Shown one piece after another: positions 15,244-22,860 of a stretch of 48,689 bases of DNA. Made by a program: the position numbers and the translations under genes. The stretch covers positions 1 to 48,689 of the forward strand of contig JBEKNT010000005.1 of assembly GCA_049522565.1 (NCBI GenBank), in the 5' to 3' direction. Source of the stretch: JASHVB01 sp049522565. GTDB lineage: Bacteria; Pseudomonadota; Alphaproteobacteria; Acetobacterales; Acetobacteraceae. The notes beneath the pieces are model-generated. The model worked only from the letters and a program-made list of their open reading frames with translations, was not told the origin of the DNA and did no database searches. Position 1 is the first letter of the stretch. Each line of letters starts with the position of its first letter.

Positions 15244-15534
15244 CTATGCGGCAAGCAGTTCGTGCGCCAGCGACTCCCACTCGGCTTCCAGGCTGGAGGT
15301 CGGCGGCACGCGCCCGGCACGGCTGTACCAACCGGCGGCATTGCGCATGTCGCCCTCCTTGCGATGCAGATAGGCGTGCACGCTCGATCCGGTGCGCGCG
15401 TGATCCTGCTGCGCACATTCATGCGCGCGGTTCCAGTCGCCCTTGGCGTCCCACCACAAAGTTTGCAGCGCGTGGCTGAGCCCTTCGGGCGGGGTGGGCT
15501 CGGCGATGGTGGCGCGGAATTCGTCAAGGGTCAT
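15244..15534 (-). CDS. conserved-looking small hypothetical protein
   Basis: Not recognised by name. 96 residues, soluble and helical, rich in Trp and His, with a motif-like middle (LQTLWWDAKGDWNRAHECAQ, AYLHRKEGDMRNAAGWYSRAG). The pattern recalls a single TPR-like helical repeat pair. Its start is one base after the stop of the Asp/Glu-racemase-like gene, so translation is coupled. The family A repeat follows its stop. Confidence 0.72.
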   Translation of the reverse strand: MTLDEFRATIAEPTPPEGLSHALQTLWWDAKGDWNRAHECAQQDHARTGSSVHAYLHRKEGDMRNAAGWYSRAGRVPPTSSLEAEWESLAHELLAA

Positions 15535-15535
15535 G

Positions 15536-16201
15536 TCACGCTGCCTTTGCTGCCGGGATCAACAAGCGCTTCAGTTTGCGCACCGCGGAGTCCGGTGTTG
15601 TCAGCACCGTCTTTCCGGTGGCCTCGGCGACCAGGGGGGCGGCGCGCGCCAGGCTGAACTGGCCGAGCACCACGATGTCGCAATCCCGCAACGCGGTTGC
15701 CGCCTGGGCCGCGGCGCGATCATGCGCCGCCGGGTCGCCGCGGTCCAACGCCGGCAACGCTTCCGCCGCGAGACATGGCACCACCGTCACGCCGGGCGCA
15801 ACGGCGGCAAATTCCGCAGGCATGGACGCGAGCATTGGCGCGAAGGTCGCCAGCAGCCCGATGCGCGCCGAGCGTCCGGCGAGGGCCACCGCCTCCTCGA
15901 TCATCGCCTCGTTCGGCTTCAGTACCGGCAGCGGTGCCAAGTCGCGCACGCAGGCTTCGATGCAGGGTCCGAAGGCGGAGCAGGTGAACAGGATGCCGTC
16001 GGCGCCGCAACGTTTCGCGTAGCGGGACAGGGTCAGGAACCGCTCCGTCATCGCCGGTGTCAGCGCACCGTCGCGCGCCAGGTCGGCGGACAGGGAGTCG
16101 TCGAGCAGGTTGGCGAGCATGGCTTCGGGCCATTCGCGGGAGAAGGTGGCGACGATCGCCGGCACCGAATGACTGAGCGCGTGGATCAAGGCAATACGCA
16201 T
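15536..16201 (-). CDS. Asp/Glu/hydantoin racemase superfamily protein with one catalytic cysteine
   Basis: A 221-residue protein of the Asp/Glu racemase fold. The first catalytic cysteine is present as Cys74 in FTCSAFGP. The second position, normally LGC(A/T) near residue 181, reads LGQFS, so Gln181 replaces the cysteine. A two-base racemase mechanism is therefore unlikely; this fold also includes maleate isomerase and arylmalonate decarboxylase. ATG 16201 is chosen, with GTGAGG nine bases upstream; a GTG at 16216 is possible. The gene is coupled to the small ORF downstream and divergent from an MFS transporter. Confidence 0.8.
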   Translation of the reverse strand: MRIALIHALSHSVPAIVATFSREWPEAMLANLLDDSLSADLARDGALTPAMTERFLTLSRYAKRCGADGILFTCSAFGPCIEACVRDLAPLPVLKPNEAMIEEAVALAGRSARIGLLATFAPMLASMPAEFAAVAPGVTVVPCLAAEALPALDRGDPAAHDRAAAQAATALRDCDIVVLGQFSLARAAPLVAEATGKTVLTTPDSAVRKLKRLLIPAAKAA

Positions 16202-16379
16202 CGGGACAAGCCTCACTCCGGCTGCTATCGGCGGGGACTGTACACACTACCGGCAACGGTGCCAGCCGGCGCCGCTCCGGATCTCACCATCCGGTGGCTG
16301 AAAGTTATGGCGGTTCGTCAATTTTCCTCGCTATGCTGGCGGGATCGGGCGACAGAACCCGGTTCTGGAGGATACGATA
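16202..16379. promoter_or_regulatory. divergent intergenic region
   Basis: The 178 bases between the racemase-like gene and the ACS-type transporter must hold both promoters. No strong palindrome or consensus promoter can be picked out by eye. Confidence 0.35.
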
Positions 16380-17693
16380 ATGACGGATCGTGAGACCGCC
16401 GTCATGCGCAAGGTCGCATGGCATCTCGTGCCGTTCCTCAGCCTGGCCTACCTGATCAACGTGCTCGACCGCTTCAATATTTCGTTCGCGGCGCTGACCA
16501 TGAACAAGGCGCTTGGGATGAGCGCCACCGAGTATGGCCTCGGGGCGGGCGCGTTCTTCTGGAGTTACGTGTTGTTCCAGGTGCCGGCCAACATGGTGCT
16601 CGCCCGGCTGGGAGCGCGGCGCTGGATCATGCTGATCATGCTGTTCTGGGGCCTGTGCTCGACCTGCATGGCCCTGGTTACCGACGTCACGACCTTCGTC
16701 ATCGTCCGCTTCCTGCTGGGCACGGCGGAGGCGGGGTTCTTCCCGGGCGTCGCGTTCTTCATGACGCGCTGGTTCCCATCCCGCCACCGCGGCAGGGCCA
16801 TGGGCGTGTTCTACGCCGTGGGTTCTTCGGCCGGCATCATCGGCGGGCCGGTCGCCGGACATCTGCTGGCGTTGAACGGCTGGCTGGGCGTCGCCGGCTG
16901 GCAATGGATCTTCCTGGCCGAGGGCCTGCCGGCGATCCTGTTCGCCGCTGCCTGCCTGGTGCTGTTGCGCGACCGCCCGTCCGACGCGCGCTGGCTGCGC
17001 CCGGAGGAATGCGAATGGCTGGAGACAAAGCTGGCGGATGAACGCGATGCCGCGGCGGGCAAGCATCTGGCCTTCGCCCGCGCGGTCATATCGCCAACCA
17101 TCATCATCCTGATGCTGGTCTATGTGCTGGTCGGCTTCGGTGTTTACGGCAAGGCGTATTTCCTGCCGCTGATGATCAAGAGCCTCGGCTTCAGCGACAT
17201 GAATGTCGGCTACCTGACCTCGGTTCCGGCGATCGCCGGGGTGGTCGGCATGATCTTCTTCTCGCGCAATTCGGACCGCACCGGGGAGCGCGTGTGGCAC
17301 CTGATCATCCCCTGTTTGCTGGGCGGCATCGGCCTGGTGCTGGCGGGATTGTTCCTGAGCGTCAGCCCGTGGTTGGCGATTGCGGCGTTCTGCCTGGCCA
17401 GCTTCGGCATCTCCGGCGCGCTGCCGGTGTTCTGGAATTTGCCGACCGCTTTCCTTGGGGCGGCGGCGGCGGCAGGCGGAATCGCGGTGATCAATTCGGT
17501 CGGGAATATCTCGGGCTATGCAGCACCGCAGCTTGTCGGGTTGTTGCGTGACGTCACCGGCAATTATGAAATTCCCATGCTGGTGATGGGGGCGCTGGTG
17601 CTGCTGTCGGGGATGCTGGTGCCGCTGGCCGGACGCGTGCAGGTTGGCATGGCCGCGCCGGCTTACGCGAGAAGAGCGGCGGAGCGCGGGTAA
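16380..17693 (+). CDS. MFS transporter, anion:cation symporter (ACS) family
   Basis: A 437-residue, 12-TM transporter. The first helix contains the family pattern NVLDRFNISFAAL, followed by WSYVLFQVPANMVLARLGARRW and RFLLGTAEAGFFPGV, all typical of ACS members such as tartrate, phthalate, glucarate or 4-hydroxyphenylacetate permeases. ATG 16380 has GGAGGA seven bases upstream. The substrate is probably an organic anion. The divergent racemase/decarboxylase-like gene might act on the same compound, but this is inference. Confidence 0.88.
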   Translation: MTDRETAVMRKVAWHLVPFLSLAYLINVLDRFNISFAALTMNKALGMSATEYGLGAGAFFWSYVLFQVPANMVLARLGARRWIMLIMLFWGLCSTCMALVTDVTTFVIVRFLLGTAEAGFFPGVAFFMTRWFPSRHRGRAMGVFYAVGSSAGIIGGPVAGHLLALNGWLGVAGWQWIFLAEGLPAILFAAACLVLLRDRPSDARWLRPEECEWLETKLADERDAAAGKHLAFARAVISPTIIILMLVYVLVGFGVYGKAYFLPLMIKSLGFSDMNVGYLTSVPAIAGVVGMIFFSRNSDRTGERVWHLIIPCLLGGIGLVLAGLFLSVSPWLAIAAFCLASFGISGALPVFWNLPTAFLGAAAAAGGIAVINSVGNISGYAAPQLVGLLRDVTGNYEIPMLVMGALVLLSGMLVPLAGRVQVGMAAPAYARRAAERG

Positions 17694-17720
17694 TCAAACG
17701 AGAGGAAACCGCCAAAATAG

Positions 17721-17745
17721 GTCATTGACATAGGGTGTCAATGAC
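17721..17745. promoter_or_regulatory. palindromic operator at the toxin-antitoxin start
   Basis: A perfect 10-bp inverted repeat, GTCATTGACA (17721-17730) and TGTCAATGAC (17736-17745), with spacer TAGGG. It overlaps the ribosome binding site (AGGG, 17732-17735) and ATG (17741) of the toxin gene. Type II toxin-antitoxin operons are commonly repressed by the antitoxin at such sites, so this is the likely binding site of the XRE-type partner. Confidence 0.75.
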
Positions 17746-18037
17746 CCATATGAACTTTGGCTGGGATCCGCCCAAGAGCGATCGCAACGTCCGAGAAAGA
17801 GGATTGCCATTCGAGGTCGCGATGGCGCTGTTCGATCGTAACACGATCGAGTTCGATGACACGCGCAAGAATTGCGGGGAACGTCGCATCATAGCGTTTG
17901 GCGAAGTCGCGGGACGCCTACTCGTGGGCGTTTACACTTGGCGTAGCGCGGCCGACCGCCCGTTGCGCTGGATCATCAGCCTGCGCAGGGCGAATCAAGG
18001 AGAGACCAATGCGTATCGCCGCACGTTCCCGCAGTGA
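17741..18037 (+). CDS. brnT: BrnT family type II toxin
   Basis: A 98-residue BrnT-like ribonuclease toxin. The family pattern is visible: FGWDPPKSDRN near the N-terminus, LPFEVAMALFD, and RWIISLRRANQGETNAYRR at the end. The usual KHG of the N-terminal motif reads RERG, a departure worth noting. ATG 17741 follows AGGG and is chosen; an internal ATG at 17750 (MNFGWDPP) matches the usual family start equally well. It overlaps the antitoxin gene by 29 bp. BrnT normally pairs with the ribbon-helix-helix BrnA, but here the partner is a helix-turn-helix protein. Confidence 0.88.
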   Translation: MTHMNFGWDPPKSDRNVRERGLPFEVAMALFDRNTIEFDDTRKNCGERRIIAFGEVAGRLLVGVYTWRSAADRPLRWIISLRRANQGETNAYRRTFPQ

Positions 18038-18386
18038 ACTCGACCTTTCGAAGGTCGACTGGCGCCGGGTCGATGCAACGACCGATCAGGAAATCGCTCA
18101 GCAGGCCGCCCAGGACCTGGACACGGCACCGGTGTTCACCGCCAAGGAAATCCTTGCGGCTGGCCGGCGCATCGCCCCTGACGATGTCGAAGATGTCCGT
18201 GCATTGCGCACCAGGCTGGGCCTGTCGCAGGAACGATTTGCGGCACGTTTCGGCTTCTCGGTCGACGCGATCCGCCAGTACGAAAGCCGGCGCCGGACGC
18301 CGACCGGGCCGATACGAACGTTGCTGCGCGTGATTGCCCGCGAGCCCGACGCGGTCATCCGCGCGCTCGGCGGCGATTCCCGGTAA
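18009..18386 (+). CDS. XRE-type helix-turn-helix antitoxin paired with BrnT
   Basis: A 125-residue protein. The N-terminal 55 residues (ELDLSKVDWRRVDATTDQEI, APVFTAKEIL) are the likely toxin-binding part. The C-terminal part is a Cro/C1-type HTH: VRALRTRLGLSQERFAARFG with recognition helix SVDAIRQYESRRRTP. ATG 18009 has an excellent ribosome binding site (AAGGAGAG) inside the toxin gene. It should neutralise BrnT and repress the operon at the 17721-17745 palindrome. The stop is nine bases from that of the convergent ThDP enzyme gene. Confidence 0.87.
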   Translation: MRIAARSRSELDLSKVDWRRVDATTDQEIAQQAAQDLDTAPVFTAKEILAAGRRIAPDDVEDVRALRTRLGLSQERFAARFGFSVDAIRQYESRRRTPTGPIRTLLRVIAREPDAVIRALGGDSR

Positions 18387-18395
18387 GCGATTGCG

Positions 18396-20078
18396 TTACG
18401 GTAGCCGCTCCCCCTGATAGCGCCGCCACGCGCTCATCTGGATCGCCGAGGTCAGGCAGTGCACCACCACGGGCCTGGTCTTGACCGCGAAGGCGCGCGC
18501 GATGCCGTCGGCCACCTCGCTCTCCTCGCGAATGGTGATGCCCTCGGCGCCGAACGACCGCGCCCACGCGGCGAAATCCGGATTGGTCAGCCTGGTGCCA
18601 TCCATGAATGGCCGGTCCGGATAGCGCACGTAGCTGTGCATGCCGATCGTGCCGTACATGCTGTTGTCGGAAATCACCATGATCGGATTGCCGCCGTATT
18701 GGCAGGCGGTGGCGATCTCGTTGCCCATCATCAGCGCGCCGCCGTCGCCCATGAACGCCACAACTTGGGTGCCCGGCCGGCGTAGCGTGGCGGCGACCGC
18801 CATCGGCATCCCCGACCCCATCGCGCCGACGATCGACGACAGGAACATCTGCCCCGGCTTGAAGCCGATATAGCGATGGATGAACGAGCCGAAATTCCCC
18901 GCATCCGACGTCACGGTCGCATCGGGTGCCAGGTGCTTGTCAACCTCGCAGACGATAGCTGCGAAGTTCACGCCATCGGAAGTCGGTTCCCAGGTCTTCT
19001 CCAGCAGCCTGCGGTGGATCGCGTGCAGTCCGTCCACCCAGCCCTTGCGCTTCACCGCGCCGCCGGGAGCGCCACGCGCCAGCAGCGCCCGCAGTACCTC
19101 ATGCGGGCTGGCGGCGATACCCAGGTCGGGGCGGAACACGCGGCCGACCTCGTTGGCATCCGGCCACACATGCACCAGCGGCAGTTGCGGCTGCGGCGCG
19201 GCGGGGAAACTGTACGACTGGCTCACCGTATCGGTCAGCCGCTCGCCCAGCGCGATCATCAGGTCGGCACGCTTCATTTCCTTGATCAGGTCGGCGGGAA
19301 CCCGAATTCCCATATAGCCGCCGTAATTCGGATGCCGTGCGTCGAACAGCGTCGGGCGGCGATGTGTCGGACAGATCGGCAGCATCCAATTCTCGGCGAA
19401 GCGGCGCAAATCGCCATAGACCGCGTCGTCGTAGAGCGCATCGGCGAGCAATGCGCCGCCCACCAACACCAGCGGCCGTTCCGCCTTCGCCAGCATGTCC
19501 GCCAATTGGTCGAGATCGGCCGCGCGTGGCCCGGCCAGCACGCGCGGCCGCGGCAGGTCCGGCTCCGCATCGGTGGTTTCGTCGAAGATGTCCTCCGGCA
19601 GGATCACCGCCACCGGCCCCTGGGTGCCGCTTTCCGCGATGTGGAAGGCGCGCGCGATCGCTTCGGACGCCTGTTCCGGCTCGTTCACCTCGATTACCAG
19701 CTTGGTGACGTCCGACAGCAACCGGGAATAATTCTGTTCCTGCAACGCCAACCGGCCGAAATCCTTGCGCTCCACCTGGCCGACCAGCATCACCATGGGC
19801 GTCGCGTCGTGATACGCGGAGTGCAGCGACACCATCGCGTTGGACAGGCCGGGGCCGCGCGACACGATGCAGCAGCCGGCGCGGTTGCGCAGCCGGCCGT
19901 CGGCCACCGCCATGTAGCCCGCGCCGCCCTCATGCCGGCACACCACCATGCGGATGGTATTCCGCTGCAACACCGCGCTGGTGAAGCCGACATAGCTCTC
20001 GCCGGGGACGCAAAATATCTGGTCCACGTCATGCGCTTCCAGACTCTCCGCCAGCAGGCGGGCGACGGTGCGGGTCAT
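18396..20078 (-). CDS. thiamine diphosphate-dependent enzyme, acetolactate synthase-like
   Basis: A 560-residue ThDP enzyme with the three-domain POX/ALS plan. The catalytic glutamate is Glu50 in CRHEGGAG. The ThDP/Mg motif starts at GDGG (Asp445) and ends at the DNS about 26 residues later. The middle domain is FAD/nucleotide-binding-like. No regulatory subunit gene is adjacent, and conserved neighbours of branched-chain amino acid synthesis are missing. A catabolic carboligase/decarboxylase (acetolactate-, glyoxylate- or benzoylformate-type) is therefore as likely as IlvB. A gene for a small secreted protein lies 33 bp upstream on the same strand. Confidence 0.88.
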   Translation of the reverse strand: MTRTVARLLAESLEAHDVDQIFCVPGESYVGFTSAVLQRNTIRMVVCRHEGGAGYMAVADGRLRNRAGCCIVSRGPGLSNAMVSLHSAYHDATPMVMLVGQVERKDFGRLALQEQNYSRLLSDVTKLVIEVNEPEQASEAIARAFHIAESGTQGPVAVILPEDIFDETTDAEPDLPRPRVLAGPRAADLDQLADMLAKAERPLVLVGGALLADALYDDAVYGDLRRFAENWMLPICPTHRRPTLFDARHPNYGGYMGIRVPADLIKEMKRADLMIALGERLTDTVSQSYSFPAAPQPQLPLVHVWPDANEVGRVFRPDLGIAASPHEVLRALLARGAPGGAVKRKGWVDGLHAIHRRLLEKTWEPTSDGVNFAAIVCEVDKHLAPDATVTSDAGNFGSFIHRYIGFKPGQMFLSSIVGAMGSGMPMAVAATLRRPGTQVVAFMGDGGALMMGNEIATACQYGGNPIMVISDNSMYGTIGMHSYVRYPDRPFMDGTRLTNPDFAAWARSFGAEGITIREESEVADGIARAFAVKTRPVVVHCLTSAIQMSAWRRYQGERLP

Positions 20079-20111
20079 TGTTGTGACATCTCCTCAGGTA
20101 TTGGCCGCTGC

Positions 20112-20549
20112 TCAGTGCGTGGCACAGCGGATCAGCGGAAAGGGAAATTCGGTGCAGCCGGGAAAGGTGATCTCGTTCTCGCCGCGTCGTTGCACCGGGA
20201 GCACGTTCGGATCGGGGCAGCCAAAGCCCGGTTCGGCGGTGGGCGCCGCGGCGGCAGACAGCAGCCGGACTTCGAAGCCGTTGCCGGTAGCGCGCGCCGT
20301 GTCGATCAGCCGCTGGGCATAGGCCGGACTCGTCATGACCGCGCGCATCACCACGTCGCGCGTGAAGATCACCATCGGCTGCGCCAGGCACTCCTGCGCG
20401 TTGAGCGTCACCGGGGCGGGAAATATGCCGCCGATCCAGGCGCCGAACAGCCAGGCATGCGGTGGCCCCGCGGGCGCGGGCGCCTGCGCTGTGAGCGGGC
20501 TGGCCAGGGCAAGCGTCAGCACGGCGGCGATGATGGCGATTCGGCGCAT
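20112..20549 (-). CDS. small secreted protein of unknown function
   Basis: 145 residues with a clear Sec signal peptide (MRRIAIIAAVLTLALASPLTAQA, cleavage near residue 22). The mature part contains three cysteines (QECLAQP, FGCPDP and PGCTEF) with a fourth in the last residues (RCATH), which could form two disulfides in the periplasm. No family is recognised. It is upstream of the ThDP enzyme gene on the same strand and divergent from the YqaA-like gene. The pairing of a secreted protein with a cytosolic carboligase is unexplained. Confidence 0.72.
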   Translation of the reverse strand: MRRIAIIAAVLTLALASPLTAQAPAPAGPPHAWLFGAWIGGIFPAPVTLNAQECLAQPMVIFTRDVVMRAVMTSPAYAQRLIDTARATGNGFEVRLLSAAAAPTAEPGFGCPDPNVLPVQRRGENEITFPGCTEFPFPLIRCATH

Positions 20550-20634
20550 CCGAGGTCCTCAAGCGGTGGCGGGCGGTGACGATAAGGCCGGCTTCAAGGC
20601 GTGACCAGACTGCCGGGGCCTGCTAAGAGGCCGC

Positions 20635-21213
20635 ATGCTTCGCAACCTTTATGCCCGTACGCTGGCGCTCGCCGCCTCGCCCCGCGCCCCCTTGTGGCTC
20701 GCGGTGGTGGCCTTCGCGGAGGCGAGCTGTTTTCCCATTCCCCCGGATGCGCTGTTGATTCCGATGGCTCTGGCGCGGCCACGCGAGGCCTGGCGGTTCG
20801 CCGCGATCTGCACCGTCGCCAGCGTGATCGGCGGCGCATTAGGGTACTATATCGGCTACGCGGTGTTCGACCAGCTCGCGCAGCCGTTGATCCGCTTCTA
20901 TGGCTATAGCGACCGCTTCGCCGCCTTCCAGGCGCTGTACGCGCAGTACGGGCTCTGGGTGATCCTGATCAAGGGATTGACGCCGATTCCGTACAAGATT
21001 GTCACGATCGCGTCGGGCGCGGCGCATTTCAATTTCTGGGTGTTCATGGCGGCGAGCGTTGCCACGCGCGGCATGCGCTTTTTCATGGTGGCGGCGCTGC
21101 TGCGGATATTTGGCACGCCGGTGCGCGACTTCATCGAGCGGCGGCTGGCGCTGGTCACCGGCGCGCTGGCCGCCGGCGTGGTTGGCGGGTTCCTGTTGCT
21201 CAAACTGATGTAG
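20635..21213 (+). CDS. DedA/VTT-domain (YqaA-like) membrane protein
   Basis: A 192-residue inner-membrane protein with the VTT (DedA) pattern: AFAEASCFPIPPDALLIPMAL near the first re-entrant segment, GGALGYYIGY, and LIKGLTPIPYKIVTIASG. The layout is that of YqaA-type proteins, which include candidate lipid scramblases. About four hydrophobic stretches are seen. ATG 20635 is the natural start. The divergent neighbour encodes the small secreted protein; the next gene downstream is opgG after 138 bp. Confidence 0.87.
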   Translation: MLRNLYARTLALAASPRAPLWLAVVAFAEASCFPIPPDALLIPMALARPREAWRFAAICTVASVIGGALGYYIGYAVFDQLAQPLIRFYGYSDRFAAFQALYAQYGLWVILIKGLTPIPYKIVTIASGAAHFNFWVFMAASVATRGMRFFMVAALLRIFGTPVRDFIERRLALVTGALAAGVVGGFLLLKLM

Positions 21214-21351
21214 CGCGAAGGCCCGGCTGATCCGGCGACGCACGCTGCCGGGCGGGACTGCGCGAACAACTCCCGGTGAGCAGCGAAGCGGCTGCACGAT
21301 CTTGCCGCGATGTTACTGTTCGCTACGTGCCGACACAGCAAGGAGGCTCCG

Positions 21352-22860
21352 GTGCGTCGTCGCGAGGTACTATGTGGGGGGGCATCCCTGCTGCTGGCGC
21401 TGGGGACCCGCGCCGCGGCGGCGGATGACCAGGGCACGCTGTTCGACAACGACACGGTTCCGGCGATGGCCCGGCAACTCGCGGCACAGCCGTTCAAGCC
21501 GCCCGATGCCACGCTGCCGGCCGAGCTGAGCAAACTTGAATATTCCGATTTCCAGACGATCCGCTTCAAGCCGGACCAGGCGCTATGGCGCGACCAGGAC
21601 ACCAATTTCACCGCGGCGTTCTTCCATCGCGGCTACCTCTACAAGGATCGCGTGGACATCTTCCAGGTCGTCGACGGCCGCGCCACGCCGGTGCCGTACA
21701 ATGCCGACCTGTTCACCTGGGACAAGGTGAAGCCGCCCACCGGCGATATCGGTTTTGCCGGCTTCCGGCTGCAATATCCGCTGAACCGGGTGGACTATTT
21801 CGACGAGGTCTGCGCCTTCCTCGGCGCCAGTTATTTTCGTGCGGTAGCGCGCGGCCAGGGCTATGGCTTGTCGGCCCGCGGCCTGGCGATCAAGACCGCC
21901 GACAGTTCCGGCGAGGAGTTCCCGCTGTTCCGCAGCTTCTGGCTGGAACGCCCCGCCGCCGGCACCGACTCCATCACCATCCATGCGTTGCTCGACAGCC
22001 AGAGCGCCGCGGGCGCCTTCCGTTTCGTCATCCGCCCGGGCCAGGAAACGCTGTTCGACACCGAGGTCACGCTGTACCCGCGCGTCGAAATCGCCCAGGC
22101 CGGCCTGGCGCCGTTGACCAGCATGTTCTTCTTCGGACCAAACGACCAGGGCGCTGCCGACGACTGGCGCGCCGCCGTGCATGATACCGATGGGCTGGCG
22201 TTGCGTACCGGCCACGACGAACGCATCTGGCGGCCGCTGATCAACCCGCGCAATTTGCAGATCAGCGCGTTTTCCGACACCGGACCGCGCGGCTTCGGCC
22301 TGGCGCAACGGAGCAGGCAATTTGCGGACTATCAGGATCTGGAAGCGGCCTACCAGAAACGCCCATCGCTGTGGATCGAGCCGCGCGGCGACTGGGGGCC
22401 GGGGGTCGTCGAATTGGTGGAAATTCCATCCGACAAGGAAGTGAACGACAACATCGTCGCGTTCTGGCGCCCGCATGATCCGTTGAAAGAGAAGAGCGAA
22501 TTCAAGCTCGCCTACCAGATGCATTGGTGCTGGTCGGAGCCGGAGCCCGGCCCCTTCGCGCACGTCGTGCAGACGCGCAGCGGCAAATCGTGGAACGGCG
22601 ACAACCGGCAATATGTCATCGATTTCGCCGGCGCCGCGCTCGACGCGTGGAACGCCGAGACGCCGCCTGCACTCGACGTCGGCACGGACAAGGGGAAGAT
22701 CGTGCATGCCGTCGCCGAACGCATCCCGGACCTCGGCGGCTGGCGCGTCAGCATCGAGCTTGATACGCAAAAACAGCCGGTGGTCGAGATGCATGCCAGA
22801 CTGATGGACGGCGACAAACCGCTGACCGAGACATGGATCGGCCGTTGGACACCATCGTGA
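21352..22860 (+). CDS. opgG: glucan biosynthesis protein OpgG/OpgD family
   Basis: A 502-residue periplasmic protein of the MdoG/MdoD family, needed for making or branching osmoregulated periplasmic glucans. The body shows the typical FRPDQALW-like segment (FKPDQALWRD), RFKLQYPLN-type core (GFRLQYPLN), and the C-terminal carbohydrate-binding region. The GTG start at 21352 follows AAGGAGG by seven bases. The resulting N-terminus (VRRREVLCGGASLLLALG...AAAA) has consecutive arginines before a hydrophobic stretch, like the Tat signals of OpgD. The ATG at 21310 would bury this signal. Its end overlaps opgH by 28 bp. OpgG and OpgD cannot be separated by eye. Confidence 0.93.
   Translation: MRRREVLCGGASLLLALGTRAAAADDQGTLFDNDTVPAMARQLAAQPFKPPDATLPAELSKLEYSDFQTIRFKPDQALWRDQDTNFTAAFFHRGYLYKDRVDIFQVVDGRATPVPYNADLFTWDKVKPPTGDIGFAGFRLQYPLNRVDYFDEVCAFLGASYFRAVARGQGYGLSARGLAIKTADSSGEEFPLFRSFWLERPAAGTDSITIHALLDSQSAAGAFRFVIRPGQETLFDTEVTLYPRVEIAQAGLAPLTSMFFFGPNDQGAADDWRAAVHDTDGLALRTGHDERIWRPLINPRNLQISAFSDTGPRGFGLAQRSRQFADYQDLEAAYQKRPSLWIEPRGDWGPGVVELVEIPSDKEVNDNIVAFWRPHDPLKEKSEFKLAYQMHWCWSEPEPGPFAHVVQTRSGKSWNGDNRQYVIDFAGAALDAWNAETPPALDVGTDKGKIVHAVAERIPDLGGWRVSIELDTQKQPVVEMHARLMDGDKPLTETWIGRWTPS

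Noticed and set aside
18876..20579. A 567-codon plus-strand frame opposite the ThDP enzyme
   Set aside because: It is an antisense shadow with atypical composition and it crosses two real genes and their spacer.
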